Below, piece after piece: positions 1 through 8,800 of a DNA stretch of 64,000 bases. This stretch comes from an uncultured Armatimonadota bacterium (GTDB lineage Bacteria > Armatimonadota > Fimbriimonadia > Fimbriimonadales > Fimbriimonadaceae), in the NCBI GenBank assembly GCA_903927345.1, contig CAIYMO010000030.1, forward strand, positions 1 to 64,000, read 5' to 3'. The notes under the pieces were generated by a model. It did not search any database. It was not told the origin of the DNA and saw nothing but the letters and a program-made list of their open reading frames with translations. The translations under genes and the position numbers were made by a program. The first letter of the stretch is position 1, and each line of letters begins with the position of its first letter.

Positions 1-117
1 GCAATCAGTGACCGCATGAGCTGGTCGCCAGCGGCCGAAGAAGTCGAAAAGGAGGTCGCCAATGCGCGTCGTCGTAACCGGCGGGGGAACCGGCGGACAC
101 GTTTATCCCGCGCTTGA
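1..117 (+). CDS. C-terminal end of an upstream gene, possibly FtsW
   Basis: Frame 1 is the only forward frame open from the window edge into murG; the other two hit stops within the first 20 bases. It ends at a TGA at 115-117, 56 bases inside murG. The visible tail is very basic (NARRRNRRGNRRTRLSRA). A basic cytoplasmic tail is typical of FtsW, the lipid II polymerase that often sits directly before murG in dcw clusters. The assignment rests on position and tail composition only, and the upstream gene could also have ended before the window. Confidence 0.4.
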   Translation, partial: AISDRMSWSPAAEEVEKEVANARRRNRRGNRRTRLSRA

Positions 118-1132
118 GGTCTGTCGAATTGCCCAAGAAGAAGCCGATTTGCTTTACATCGGCTCTCTGCGAGGCATGGAGATTGACGCTTGCAACGCCC
201 GGGGGATCAACGTGTTTGGTTTGGATTCTGGGCCTGTCTATAACCCGGTATCACTAGCCGGTCTCAAGGCACTCACCAAGCTCTGGATCGCCTCGTTTGA
301 TGCGAAGAAGAAGCTGATCCAGTACAAGCCTGATGTGGTTTTCTCGACTGGCGGCTACTCTAGCGCGCCGGTGATGAAAGCGGCAAAGGAGCTTGGGATT
401 CCTTTGGTCATTCACGCCTGCGACACGATTCCTGGGAGGTCGCTTCGCATGTTTGCGAAGGAGGCTCGGGTGGTTACGAGTACGTTTCGAGCCACCGCGA
501 AGGCGCTTCCGGGGTGCAACGTCGTCCGCACAGGTCACCCAATCCGGCAAGAACTTCGCGACGCAATTGCCACGCGCAGACCGGAAGAGCAGTTTGTCGT
601 TGTTCTGGGTGGTTCAGGTGGCGCTAAATTTCTCAACGAGACAATGCCACTGGCAATGAGAGAACTCTGCGAATCGGGCTGTCGAGTCCTTCACTCCGCG
701 GGTAGGGGGCAATACGAGCAGTACGAGCACCTCGCCGAGGGGATTCCCAACTACGACATGCGCCCGTATCTTGAGGCTGACGTACTTGCCGATGCCTATC
801 GCCGAGCAACGGTAATCGTCGCCCGGAGCGGCAGCGGGATCAGTGAGTACGCAATGGGGAGAATTCCCTCAGTATTAGTCCCATTGCCGTCGTCTGCCGA
901 CGACCATCAGTTCCATAATGCTAAGGAGTTCGAAACTTTTGGTGGGGCATCGGTGCTCACCCAAGGCGCCCGAGACGGCGAAATCGAAGCGACGCAGGAA
1001 TCCCTAGCCCGAGAAATACGAGAATGGTTCCAGGATGGAACCGGGCACGCGCAAAGGGGACTTGCTGAATGGGATATTCCAGACGCTACGATTCGAATTT
1101 GGACTCAAATCAAGAACGCGGCTAGCAAATGA
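62..1132 (+). CDS. murG: MurG, lipid II-forming N-acetylglucosaminyltransferase
   Basis: UDP-GlcNAc:undecaprenyl-pyrophosphoryl-MurNAc-pentapeptide transferase. It adds GlcNAc to lipid I on the inner face of the membrane, giving lipid II for peptidoglycan. The 356 residues match the family length. The glycine-rich lipid/diphosphate loop GGGTGGH is at residues 7-13, and the C-terminal half has GGSGGAKFLN and RSGSGISEYA, the usual UDP-GlcNAc pocket region. The start is set by a strong AAAGGAGGT site a few bases upstream. The stop overlaps the murC start by 4 bases (ATGA), so the two are likely translationally coupled. Confidence 0.96.
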   Translation: MRVVVTGGGTGGHVYPALEVCRIAQEEADLLYIGSLRGMEIDACNARGINVFGLDSGPVYNPVSLAGLKALTKLWIASFDAKKKLIQYKPDVVFSTGGYSSAPVMKAAKELGIPLVIHACDTIPGRSLRMFAKEARVVTSTFRATAKALPGCNVVRTGHPIRQELRDAIATRRPEEQFVVVLGGSGGAKFLNETMPLAMRELCESGCRVLHSAGRGQYEQYEHLAEGIPNYDMRPYLEADVLADAYRRATVIVARSGSGISEYAMGRIPSVLVPLPSSADDHQFHNAKEFETFGGASVLTQGARDGEIEATQESLAREIREWFQDGTGHAQRGLAEWDIPDATIRIWTQIKNAASK

Positions 1133-3480
1133 GAAAGAGAACAGAAATCGAGGCAGAATTCGCACCAACAGATGCGCTCAATTCTTGTCGCTCATTCTTT
1201 CTCGTGGGAATTGGAGGAGCAGGGATGTCGGCGCTTGCTCGGATGCTACGGCACCGGGAGTTTTCCACTGCCGGCAGCGATGCGGTCGCTTCTCTTGAAG
1301 TTGAGCGTCTGCGGGACGAGGGAACCGAGGTTCACGTCGGTCACTCGGCGTCCGCTTTACGAGAATTCGTTGCCAACAATCCTGGTTGCGCGCTTGTCGT
1401 CACAGATGCGATTGATCTCTCAAAGTCCCCCGAGGTTGCGGAGGCAAAGAAGCGTGGGCTAGCAATCGTTCGCCGCTCACAGGCTCTTGGCTGGTTGCTT
1501 CGTCCGTACAAAGTGATAGCGGTCACCGGAACTCACGGTAAGACCACCACAACTGGCTTACTCGGAGCAGGACTGATCGCGGCAGGGCTGGATCCGCTCG
1601 TTGTGGTCGGTGCCGCAATTCTTGATTGGGAGGGCCCGATCCGTGAAGGGAAGGGACAGTATGCCGTCGTTGAGGCGTGTGAGGCATACGAAGCGTATGC
1701 CGATATCAACCCGCACATTGTCCTCCTGACAAACCTCGAACCGGATCACCTCGACTATCACGGCACCTACGAGAACTTGCGCGACAGCATGGTTCGATTC
1801 GTGTCGAAAATACCCCCGAACGGTGGGCTTGTATATTGTGCGGACGATCGGGGCGCATCAGAAATTGCTGAACTAACGGACGTAAAGTGTCTCGCTTATG
1901 GGCTTTCGGAAGCGTGGCTCCAGCAGACGTTCAACAAGTTTGGTTTTGGAATCAATGCGAGCGAGAGCGATGCCGGAAAGCTCCTTAAGCTCAATCTTCC
2001 TGGCGATCACAACCGGATGAACGCAACCGGAGCGCTCGCTGCAGCATCTCTCCTGAATGACGATAACACCGTGGTGGATCTCGACGCCGTCGAGATGGGG
2101 ATTGCCCGATTTGGTGGCGCAGAACGACGTCTTCAGGTTCTTCTCGAGGGGCCAATCACTGTCATTGATGACTACGCTCACCACCCGAGCGAGATTGCGG
2201 CTTCTATTCAGGCAGTCAAGCAGCGCTACCCTGATCGGCGGTTGGTCGTGGTCTACCAGCCGCACATGTACTCCCGAACTCTCGAGCATATTACGGAATT
2301 CCCCCTCGTGCTCAACGAGGCCGATATGGTCGTACTGACCGATATCTACCCAGCTCGCGAGGCTCCAATTCCCGGCGTTTCGAGTGCAAGAATTGCCGAA
2401 GGAATCACCAAGCCGATGCGCTACGTTCCTTCGCGCCATTTACTTCCGAGGCAAGTGAAGAAGCTGATCCAGCCCGGAGACGTCGTTGTCGGAATGGGTG
2501 CGGGAACGATCAGCGAGTTTGCTCCCGATCTCATCCGGGAGATTGAACGAGACGCCAACCCTACGAAAAAGGTCGCCGTCATCTACGGTGGAGATAGCTC
2601 AGAGCGAGAGGTGTCCATTCTCTCTGGGAATGCGATTGCGCGCGCACTCAACTCTGCCGGCTACGATGCTGAGTTGATCGATGTCAGCGAGTGCCTGCTT
2701 CGAAAAGGAAACGTTATCGACTTCACTGGCTCGATCCGGCCCGATGTCGCCTTTCTTGCCGTTCACGGCACCCATGCGGAAGACGGGGCTATCCAAGGCT
2801 TCCTCGAACTTGTGCACGTCCCATATACTGGCTCCGGAATCCTCGCGAGCGCGGTTGCAATCGACAAGAACCGGACAAAGCAACTTCTGTCGTCGGTAGG
2901 AATCCGGTGTCCAAAAGGGCAGTGGATCAACACGGCTTCTGAGTCCGTTTCGGTTCCTGCCCCGGCCATCATTAAACCGAATCGGGAAGGTTCTACGGTC
3001 GGGCTCACGTTTGCCCAGTCCGATGATCAGATTGCCGAAGGGGTCCGGATGGCGCTCCAGTACCCAGGCGGTTGCCTTGTCGAAGAGTGGGTTGTCGGAA
3101 TGGAGATTTCGGTTCCTGTCCTTTGCGGATCTGCGTTACCGCCGGTAGAAATTTGCCCTACGACGGGTGGATACGATTTTGCGAACAAATACACCCCAGG
3201 TGCAACCGAAGAGATCGTCCCCGCACGTCTCCCGGAACACTTGATCCAAGAAGTTCAACGGGTCGCGGTCCTGGCGCACGAAACATTGGGCTGCGAGGGA
3301 GCAACTCGGACAGACATGATTGTCCGAGGTGATGAAGTATTTGTTCTTGAAGTGAACACCCTTCCAGGGATGACGTCAACTTCGCTCCTGCCGAACTCGG
3401 CGAGGGCGGCAGGAATCAGTTTTGAGGAACTTTGCTCACGCATTTTGGAGGATGCGCTCAAGCGCTATGCGTCGACGTAA
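1129..3480 (+). CDS. murC-ddl: MurC-Ddl fusion: UDP-MurNAc-L-Ala ligase / D-Ala-D-Ala ligase
   Basis: One 783-residue protein carries two peptidoglycan precursor ligases. Residues 1 to about 470 are MurC, which adds L-Ala to UDP-MurNAc: GIGGAGMSALARML near residue 27, P-loop GTHGKTTT at 134-141, DDYAHH at 347-352, DIYPAR at 405-410. Residues from about 480 are a D-Ala-D-Ala ligase of the ATP-grasp fold: YGGDSSEREVS at 486-496, HGTHAEDG near 546 and the metal-binding EVNTLPGMT at 741-749. The reading frame is continuous and both halves are near full length, so this is a true fusion. MurC-Ddl fusions are known from Chlamydia. No murB lies beside it, although many dcw clusters have one here. Confidence 0.95.
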   Translation: MRKRTEIEAEFAPTDALNSCRSFFLVGIGGAGMSALARMLRHREFSTAGSDAVASLEVERLRDEGTEVHVGHSASALREFVANNPGCALVVTDAIDLSKSPEVAEAKKRGLAIVRRSQALGWLLRPYKVIAVTGTHGKTTTTGLLGAGLIAAGLDPLVVVGAAILDWEGPIREGKGQYAVVEACEAYEAYADINPHIVLLTNLEPDHLDYHGTYENLRDSMVRFVSKIPPNGGLVYCADDRGASEIAELTDVKCLAYGLSEAWLQQTFNKFGFGINASESDAGKLLKLNLPGDHNRMNATGALAAASLLNDDNTVVDLDAVEMGIARFGGAERRLQVLLEGPITVIDDYAHHPSEIAASIQAVKQRYPDRRLVVVYQPHMYSRTLEHITEFPLVLNEADMVVLTDIYPAREAPIPGVSSARIAEGITKPMRYVPSRHLLPRQVKKLIQPGDVVVGMGAGTISEFAPDLIREIERDANPTKKVAVIYGGDSSEREVSILSGNAIARALNSAGYDAELIDVSECLLRKGNVIDFTGSIRPDVAFLAVHGTHAEDGAIQGFLELVHVPYTGSGILASAVAIDKNRTKQLLSSVGIRCPKGQWINTASESVSVPAPAIIKPNREGSTVGLTFAQSDDQIAEGVRMALQYPGGCLVEEWVVGMEISVPVLCGSALPPVEICPTTGGYDFANKYTPGATEEIVPARLPEHLIQEVQRVAVLAHETLGCEGATRTDMIVRGDEVFVLEVNTLPGMTSTSLLPNSARAAGISFEELCSRILEDALKRYAST

Positions 3481-4192
3481 ACGAGTCATCAACTGGGGTG
3501 CAATCTTCGCCGTCTTTGCACTTGTCAACCTGATCTTCGCGAGTTTTCGGAGCCCTCTCACCGCTATTCGCCGGATCAATCTTAGCGGCGTTCGACAGAG
3601 CGAACGACTCCGGCTGGAACGCATCCAGCAACTGGTGCAAGGAGTCCCGGCCATGCAACTCGATCCCGGCAGTGTTGAGCAAGTGTTCCTCGGTCAATCT
3701 CGGGTCAAAAGTTGCACTTTTAGCCGTAACATCTTTGGGAGCGGACGGCTTGAAATCACCTATCGCAAAGCGGTTGCCGACGCTGGAAACGGAGCACTTC
3801 TTGACGCGGATGGAGAGTTCTTCTCAGACCCCGAGCAGGGTGAAAATTTGGTCAAGTTGAAGCTAGCTCCGATTCTTAAAGTGACATCGGCTACCGTGAT
3901 GGGCGTCACCGATTTCCGCCAAATTGCCGAGGCTTGCGCCATCACCCAGGGGAACTTTCCAGAGGGATCAGTAAGCGTTCTTGAAACCGGGGTAATCAGG
4001 CTCGATGTCGAGGGTGGGCATGTAATTCTCGGAAGCCCAGGAAACTTATCCAAGAAATTCGATACTCTTATTGGACTCTTGCGAGATCGCCCTACGTTGT
4101 TAAAAGGCATCGAATACCTAAATTTGACCAATCCCGATCGGGCAACGGTCTCTACGAATAAAAATGACAAACCCGTTCAGCCGAATCCATAA
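3467..4192 (+). CDS. ftsQ: FtsQ/DivIB-like cell division protein
   Basis: Bitopic divisome protein expected to link FtsB/FtsL to septal synthesis. The 241-residue form begins MRRRKRVINWG, has one membrane segment (about residues 9-26), then a POTRA-like region (IRRINLSGV onwards) and a beta domain with LLDADGEFFSD. The start at 3467 gives the usual basic tail plus helix and overlaps murC-ddl by 14 bases. An ATG at 3452 is possible, but its GGAGG site directly abuts the codon, whereas the same site lies 15 bases from 3467. Sequence conservation in this family is low, so the call rests on fold order and position between ddl and ftsA. Confidence 0.8.
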   Translation: MRRRKRVINWGAIFAVFALVNLIFASFRSPLTAIRRINLSGVRQSERLRLERIQQLVQGVPAMQLDPGSVEQVFLGQSRVKSCTFSRNIFGSGRLEITYRKAVADAGNGALLDADGEFFSDPEQGENLVKLKLAPILKVTSATVMGVTDFRQIAEACAITQGNFPEGSVSVLETGVIRLDVEGGHVILGSPGNLSKKFDTLIGLLRDRPTLLKGIEYLNLTNPDRATVSTNKNDKPVQPNP

Positions 4193-4910
4193 CGAAAAGT
4201 GGGTCATTCCCGTCAGTGGACTTAGTGCCTTGCTCGGCTTCATGCTGGTTGTGTCGTGGATTAACGACACTAACCGACTGGGTCGATACAAATACCTGAC
4301 GGGTGAACAGCAACAGCGAGAGAGCATTAACGCCGTTGATTACGCAAGCTATGTGAGCATGAAGGAAGAAGTCGAGCGACTTCAAAAGCGCGCAACGTCT
4401 CTTGAAAAGGCGCTCTCTGAAAACGGAAAAGGATCTGAGACGCTTAACGAACAATTGCAGTCTGCAAAAGCGTTCGCCGCGATCACTGAGCTCGAAGGCG
4501 GCGGCGTCAAGGTGACCCTTAAAGACAACGCTGGAGCAGGGGGGATGCCGGGAGAGCAGGACCTGATTCACGACATTGATATCCTCCGAGTCACCAACGA
4601 ACTGTTCGCATCCGGCGCGGAAGCTATCGCGGTGAACGGTCAACGGTTAATGAGCGCCTCGTCAATTCGTTGTGCCGGACCAACCGTCCTGGTTGATGGA
4701 GTGCGCCTTGCGGCTCCCTATACAATTTTGGCGATCGGAGATGTTGAGACGCTTTACAACGGTTTCACAATTTCGGGCGGAATCATGACGGAGATCGCGA
4801 CGGCTAGCCCAACTATGATCCAGATTCAGCGTGAAAAGTCCATACGAATTCCGGCATACTTGGGTGCAACCGCGCTCAAACATGCGTCGGTGCCAAAGGC
4901 TACGAAGTGA
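4164..4910 (+). CDS. DUF881 membrane protein with coiled coil
   Basis: Protein of 248 residues with a short cytoplasmic start, one membrane helix (about residues 15-31), a coiled coil (about 55-110), and a DUF881 domain (GVKVTLKDN, then DIDILRVTNELFASGAEAIA and YTILAIGD). DUF881 proteins are found next to DUF1290 small basic proteins near division genes in Actinobacteria and Firmicutes; their biochemical role is unknown. It overlaps ftsQ by 29 bases and the next gene by 4. The start ATG lies inside ftsQ. A division-linked membrane role is inferred from context only. Confidence 0.85.
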   Translation: MTNPFSRIHNEKWVIPVSGLSALLGFMLVVSWINDTNRLGRYKYLTGEQQQRESINAVDYASYVSMKEEVERLQKRATSLEKALSENGKGSETLNEQLQSAKAFAAITELEGGGVKVTLKDNAGAGGMPGEQDLIHDIDILRVTNELFASGAEAIAVNGQRLMSASSIRCAGPTVLVDGVRLAAPYTILAIGDVETLYNGFTISGGIMTEIATASPTMIQIQREKSIRIPAYLGATALKHASVPKATK

Positions 4911-5314
4911 TTCTTGTTCCCATCATCGCCCTGTTGCTCGGTGCAGTTCTTGCGCTGGTGCTCAAGGTGCGCGTTGGTGATAGCACTGCGCAGTATCTGG
5001 CAGTCGCCAGCTTGGCGGGTCTGGATACGGTTCTCGGTGGCCTTCGTTCTGCATATGAGAGCAAGTTTCAAACAGACGTCTTTCTCAGCGGCTTCTTTGC
5101 AAACGTCCTCATCGCATTCTTCATCGCATGGCTCGGCGATAAGATCGGCATCAATCTTTATATGGTGGTTGCACTGGTCATGGGAATGCGCATCTTTACC
5201 AATTTGAGCCTGCTGCGACGCTACCTTCTTGTCCGAGCTACGGATTGGCTGACAAGACGAAAGAAGGAGCGAGAGAAACTTATTGAACAGACCATGGAGG
5301 GTGTAACTGAATGA
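4907..5314 (+). CDS. Small basic protein, DUF1290 family
   Basis: Integral membrane protein of 135 residues with three hydrophobic helices. It shows the family signature AVASLAGLDTVLGGLRSAYE followed by FLSGFFANVLIAF and GDKIGINLYM. The start is GTG at 4907 (GTGA overlap with the DUF881 gene) and the stop overlaps the ftsA ATG by 4 bases (ATGA). The C-terminal tail is strongly charged (TRRKKEREKLIEQ) and probably cytoplasmic. The DUF881-DUF1290-ftsA order argues for a divisome-associated membrane module; no enzymatic activity is known. Confidence 0.88.
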   Translation: MILVPIIALLLGAVLALVLKVRVGDSTAQYLAVASLAGLDTVLGGLRSAYESKFQTDVFLSGFFANVLIAFFIAWLGDKIGINLYMVVALVMGMRIFTNLSLLRRYLLVRATDWLTRRKKEREKLIEQTMEGVTE

Positions 5315-6522
5315 AAGAATGTGTAGTCATTGACCTGGGAGGGTCAAAAACAGTGGCGCTGGCTGCAAAGTCAGCTGGTGACGGCAAGCTGCAGATTAGC
5401 GGAATGATCCGCGTCGACAGCCGAGGGATGAAAAAAGGCACGATCGTTGATCTCGACGGCGTGGCTCGGACCATCGATACTGCTCTCAGGCACCTTGCCA
5501 ACGATCTCGGAAAAGAGACGATTGATGCTGCAGTCGTGACCATTTCGGGTGCGCAAGTCGAGGGCGTCACGGTACAAGGCTTTAAGCCGATCATCCCCAA
5601 AAACCGAACGATCACTTCTCAGGACGTGATGGAAGTCGTTAATCACTCGAAGGCGGGCTTTTTGCCCTCCGAGCGGTTGCAAGTCCAGACCGTTCCCCGG
5701 GGTTTCCGCGTGGATGACGGAAAGATGGTGATGGACCCAGTCGGGCTACCTGGCTCGAAGCTTGAGGTGAACAGCTATCTGATCACCGGCCAAGGCGCGC
5801 ACGTCCAGCTCTTCGAACGAGCGCTGACCTTGAATCATCGAAAAGTCGACCAGTTCATCTTCGGACCGCTCGCCTCCGGTCTCGGAATTCTCACCGCTGA
5901 TGAGATCGCCAAAGGCGCGATCTGCATCGACATCGGAGCGACCAAAACCGACATTGCCGTCTTTGCAGGCGGGTCTCTCGCGTTCGCTTGTAGCATTCCC
6001 GCAGGCGGTGACAACGTCACCAGCGATCTTAGCCAACTATTGAATGCTTCGCTGGAAGAGTCCGAGCGACTGAAAGTTGCAGAAGGCCAAGCCCTCTCGA
6101 ACGGTATATCAGAGCGTGATGCGATTGATGTTCAACAGCAAGGTCAGCCTGGACCACGACCAATGCAACGCCGAGTGCTCTGCGAGATTATCGAGAGTCG
6201 AATGCGTGAAATTGGCCGGATCGCTAAGCTCCAAGTTGAAAAGTCCGGATATCTGAAATCAGTTCCAGGCGGAGTTGTTCTCACCGGCGGCGGAGCAAAG
6301 CTCAAGGGTATTGAAGAATTGTTCGGGCAGATCTTCCCTGAACTCCCGGTTCGAGCCGGGGAGCCAAGGCTCCTAGGCGGGAAAGACGCAGTGGGAATGG
6401 CAGGCGCTTTAGGCGCTGCACAGTTCATTTTGCAGTCGCAAGATGATCTCTCAACCATTAGCGGTGGGGAAAGCTGGTCGGATAAAGTTCGCGGCATCTG
6501 GTCGATGATCAGTCGCAAATAA
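5311..6522 (+). CDS. ftsA: FtsA, actin-like divisome anchor
   Basis: Actin-fold ATPase that tethers FtsZ to the membrane and recruits late division proteins. The 403 residues begin with the phosphate-1 motif VVIDLGGSKTVAL, carry the SHS2/1C region (AAVVTISGAQVEGVTVQG), phosphate-2 CIDIGATKTDIAVF and the adenosine motif VLTGGGAKLKGI. The end, DKVRGIWSMISRK, is an amphipathic helix of the kind used as the membrane-targeting sequence. The ATG overlaps the previous stop (ATGA). A 73-base gap with DnaA boxes and a promoter separates it from ftsZ. Confidence 0.96.
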   Translation: MKECVVIDLGGSKTVALAAKSAGDGKLQISGMIRVDSRGMKKGTIVDLDGVARTIDTALRHLANDLGKETIDAAVVTISGAQVEGVTVQGFKPIIPKNRTITSQDVMEVVNHSKAGFLPSERLQVQTVPRGFRVDDGKMVMDPVGLPGSKLEVNSYLITGQGAHVQLFERALTLNHRKVDQFIFGPLASGLGILTADEIAKGAICIDIGATKTDIAVFAGGSLAFACSIPAGGDNVTSDLSQLLNASLEESERLKVAEGQALSNGISERDAIDVQQQGQPGPRPMQRRVLCEIIESRMREIGRIAKLQVEKSGYLKSVPGGVVLTGGGAKLKGIEELFGQIFPELPVRAGEPRLLGGKDAVGMAGALGAAQFILQSQDDLSTISGGESWSDKVRGIWSMISRK

Positions 6523-6525
6523 GAG

Positions 6526-6555
6526 TTATCCCCAGTTATCCACATCTTATCCACA
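6526..6555 (+). promoter_or_regulatory. Three tandem DnaA boxes before ftsZ
   Basis: Three direct nonamers occupy the ftsA-ftsZ gap: TTATCCCCA at 6526-6534, TTATCCACA at 6536-6544 and TTATCCACA at 6547-6555. Two match the consensus DnaA box exactly and the first has one change. Starts are 10 and 11 bases apart, about one helical turn, so DnaA would bind all three on one face. They end 12 bases before a -10 hexamer and cover the -35 region of the presumed ftsZ promoter, which suggests DnaA control of ftsZ transcription. Confidence 0.85.
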
Positions 6556-6567
6556 ATAGCTAAGTGT

Positions 6568-6573
6568 TAAACT
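6568..6573 (+). promoter_or_regulatory. Probable ftsZ promoter -10 box
   Basis: TAAACT lies 22 bases before the GTG of ftsZ. Transcription would start near 6580, giving a leader of about 16 bases that contains the AGGGGA ribosome binding site at 6583-6588. No good -35 hexamer is seen at the usual distance, and DnaA boxes occupy that place, as in an activator-dependent promoter. Confidence 0.55.
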
Positions 6574-6595
6574 GAGTGGCTTAGGGGATTTTCAG

Positions 6596-7762
6596 GTGGC
6601 GAATACAGCAGTCATTAAGGTAGTTGGCGTTGGTGGAGGCGGAAGTAACGCCGTCCAGCGCATGATTGAGAGTGGCATCAAGGGTGTCGAATTCATTGCG
6701 ATGAATACCGACGTCCAGGTGCTGGATTTGTCGCCAGCGCAAAAGAAGGTCCAACTCGGTGTTAACCTCACCCGAGGACTTGGCGCCGGTGGAGACCCTG
6801 AGGTTGGACGCAACGCCGCCGAAGAGAGCAAGGGCGACATTCGCAAAGTTCTCGAAGGTGCAGACATGGTCTTCATCACCGCAGGTATGGGCGGTGGCAC
6901 CGGAACAGGAGCTGCTCAAGTCGTCGCCGATGTCGCTCAAGAAATGGGCGCGCTGACGGTCGCCGTAGTTACCCGACCCTTCCGATTTGAAGGTCCGAAG
7001 CGAGAGCGACTTGCTGACGAAGGCGTTATCGGTTTGACCGGTAAGGTCGACACGATCATTACTATCCCGAACGAAAAGCTTCTCGGAGTGGTTGAGAAGA
7101 AGACCACATTCCACGATGCGTTCCGAGTCGCCGACGATGTTCTGCGACAAGGCGTCCAAGGAATCTCCGACATCATCACGATCCCCGGACAAATAAACGT
7201 CGACTTCGCTGACGTCCGCACCATCATGAAGGATGCTGGTCCCGCGATCATGGGAATCGGCTACGGAGTTGGTGAAAACCGAGCAGTTCAAGCGGCACAG
7301 GCCGCGACGTCTTCCGCACTCCTTGAGCAGAAGATCGATGGCGCAAAGGGCGTTTTGGTCAACATCACGAGCGGTGATGATCTCACCCTTGCCGAAACCA
7401 GTGAGGCGATGATCTACATCCAGTCACTCTGCGATCAAGACGAGGTCAACATCATCTTCGGCTCCGTTATCGATCCTTCGATGGAAGGCACGGTCAGAAT
7501 ATCTGTCCTGGCAACCGGTTTCGACCCGATCGCCGCGACCTCCAGTCGGGCGCGAATCGAGTCGGCTCCGATCCCGGCAACTCAGGTTCGACAAACTGTC
7601 AATCCTGTGATCCCATCCGTCACAAGCGCGGATGTTATCGCCGAAGCGCGCGCAAAGATGTTTGAAAAGAAGATCGAGGAGACTCCTGAGCTCATCGAGG
7701 AATCTGATCTCGACATACCAGCCTTCATCCGAGAGCACCGGAATCGTACTCAAGGCAACTAA
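6596..7762 (+). CDS. ftsZ: FtsZ, tubulin-like division GTPase
   Basis: Forms the cytokinetic Z ring. The 388 residues contain [12 protein letters not shown] near the start, AMNTD, the tubulin signature GGGTGTG (about residue 100), and NxDFADV in the T7 loop ([11 protein letters not shown]). After a variable linker the protein ends with [11 protein letters not shown], the conserved C-terminal peptide that binds FtsA and other anchors. The start is GTG with AGGGGA 7 bases upstream. It has its own promoter region with DnaA boxes and is followed by a strong terminator. Confidence 0.98.
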   Translation: MANTAVIKVVGVGGGGSNAVQRMIESGIKGVEFIAMNTDVQVLDLSPAQKKVQLGVNLTRGLGAGGDPEVGRNAAEESKGDIRKVLEGADMVFITAGMGGGTGTGAAQVVADVAQEMGALTVAVVTRPFRFEGPKRERLADEGVIGLTGKVDTIITIPNEKLLGVVEKKTTFHDAFRVADDVLRQGVQGISDIITIPGQINVDFADVRTIMKDAGPAIMGIGYGVGENRAVQAAQAATSSALLEQKIDGAKGVLVNITSGDDLTLAETSEAMIYIQSLCDQDEVNIIFGSVIDPSMEGTVRISVLATGFDPIAATSSRARIESAPIPATQVRQTVNPVIPSVTSADVIAEARAKMFEKKIEETPELIEESDLDIPAFIREHRNRTQGN

Positions 7763-7782
7763 GGCCTAACAAACAACAGATC

Positions 7783-7823
7783 AAATTCCCCGGAGCAAGA
7801 ATACAGCTCCGGGGAATTTTTGT
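7783..7823. terminator. Bidirectional terminator between ftsZ and ispH
   Basis: A perfect 14-base stem (AAATTCCCCGGAGC at 7783-7796 with its complement at 7806-7819) and a 9-base loop. T-rich sequence follows on the + side, and the A-rich start gives a U run on the - side. It lies between two convergent genes and can end both transcripts. Confidence 0.92.
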
Positions 7824-8765
7824 TTATCGAGACTGAGCGAGCTCGATCAGCTCGCGGTTTGGTCGGAAGTTGATGTCTTCCTTAACTGTTTCGACGACCT
7901 CAACCGGAATGGTTCTTCCGTTGAGTAGGGAGCCGATGATGTCCTCTACAAGGACTTCTGGAGTCGAAGCCCCACTCGAGATCCCGACACACTTGTAGTC
8001 CGTTCGCCACTCTGGCTTGATCTGGTCGGGTGACATAAGAAGGTGCGCTTCAGCGCCGAACTGCTCGGCTACTTCACGCAGCCTGTTTGAGTTCGATGAT
8101 GTGGTTGATCCCACCACCAGGAACAGATCGCACTGCTCGGCCATCGCGCGGATGGCCGCTTGTCGGTTGGTCGTAGCGTAGCAGATGTCTCCCTTGGGTG
8201 GCTTGACCAGGTGTGGGAAGCGACGCTCAAGGACAGCCATCGTCGCCATTACTTCATCCACGCTAAGCGTAGTTTGCGACAGCACGGCGAGGTTGTCGTA
8301 GTGAGGAATCTGAAGGTTTTCCGCGTCCGCCGGAGTTTCGACGAGCACCATTCGCTCGGGAGCTTCGCCCATCGTGCCCTCGGCCTCAACGTGGCCTTCA
8401 TGCCCGATGTAGATCATGAAGTAATCCTTCTTTGCGTAGTGCTTTGCCTCGTTGTGGACTTTGGTGACCAGTGGGCATGTCGCATCCACTATTGTCAAAT
8501 TTCGCTCCGCCGCCACGCGTCGGACCTCGGGAGAAACTCCATGGGCCGAGAATACGACGGGCATCCCGTCGGGAATCTCGCTGACATCCTCAACAAAGAT
8601 CACTCCTCGTGCCTCGAAAGACTTAACGACCCACTCGTTGTGCACAATTGCGTGTCGCACATAAAGCGGCGCGCCGTAGGCCTTCAGGGCGAGGTCAACG
8701 ACTTCGATTGCAAACGCAACTCCAGCACAGAATCCTCGGGGGGCAGCGAGAAGAATTTTCTCCAC
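7824..8765 (-). CDS. ispH: IspH, HMBPP reductase
   Basis: 4Fe-4S enzyme for the last MEP-pathway step, reducing HMBPP to IPP and DMAPP. The 313 residues show the three expected cysteine contexts: APRGFCAGV (Cys13), DATCPLVTKVH (near residue 96) and DICYATTNRQ (near residue 195), plus the SAHGV and TTSSNSNRL motifs of the substrate pocket. It is the third gene of a dxr-rseP-ispH unit that joins two MEP-pathway steps around a protease, with a 35-base gap after rseP. Confidence 0.96.
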   Translation of the reverse strand: MEKILLAAPRGFCAGVAFAIEVVDLALKAYGAPLYVRHAIVHNEWVVKSFEARGVIFVEDVSEIPDGMPVVFSAHGVSPEVRRVAAERNLTIVDATCPLVTKVHNEAKHYAKKDYFMIYIGHEGHVEAEGTMGEAPERMVLVETPADAENLQIPHYDNLAVLSQTTLSVDEVMATMAVLERRFPHLVKPPKGDICYATTNRQAAIRAMAEQCDLFLVVGSTTSSNSNRLREVAEQFGAEAHLLMSPDQIKPEWRTDYKCVGISSGASTPEVLVEDIIGSLLNGRTIPVEVVETVKEDINFRPNRELIELAQSR

Positions 8766-8800
8766 AACCCCAGTTTACTTTGATCGATGCCGTTCGGCGA

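Noticed and set aside
6526..6555. DnaA box cluster as a replication origin
   Set aside because: Only three boxes in a 73-base gap, no AT-rich unwinding region, and no dnaA, dnaN, gidA or parAB nearby. A promoter role fits better.
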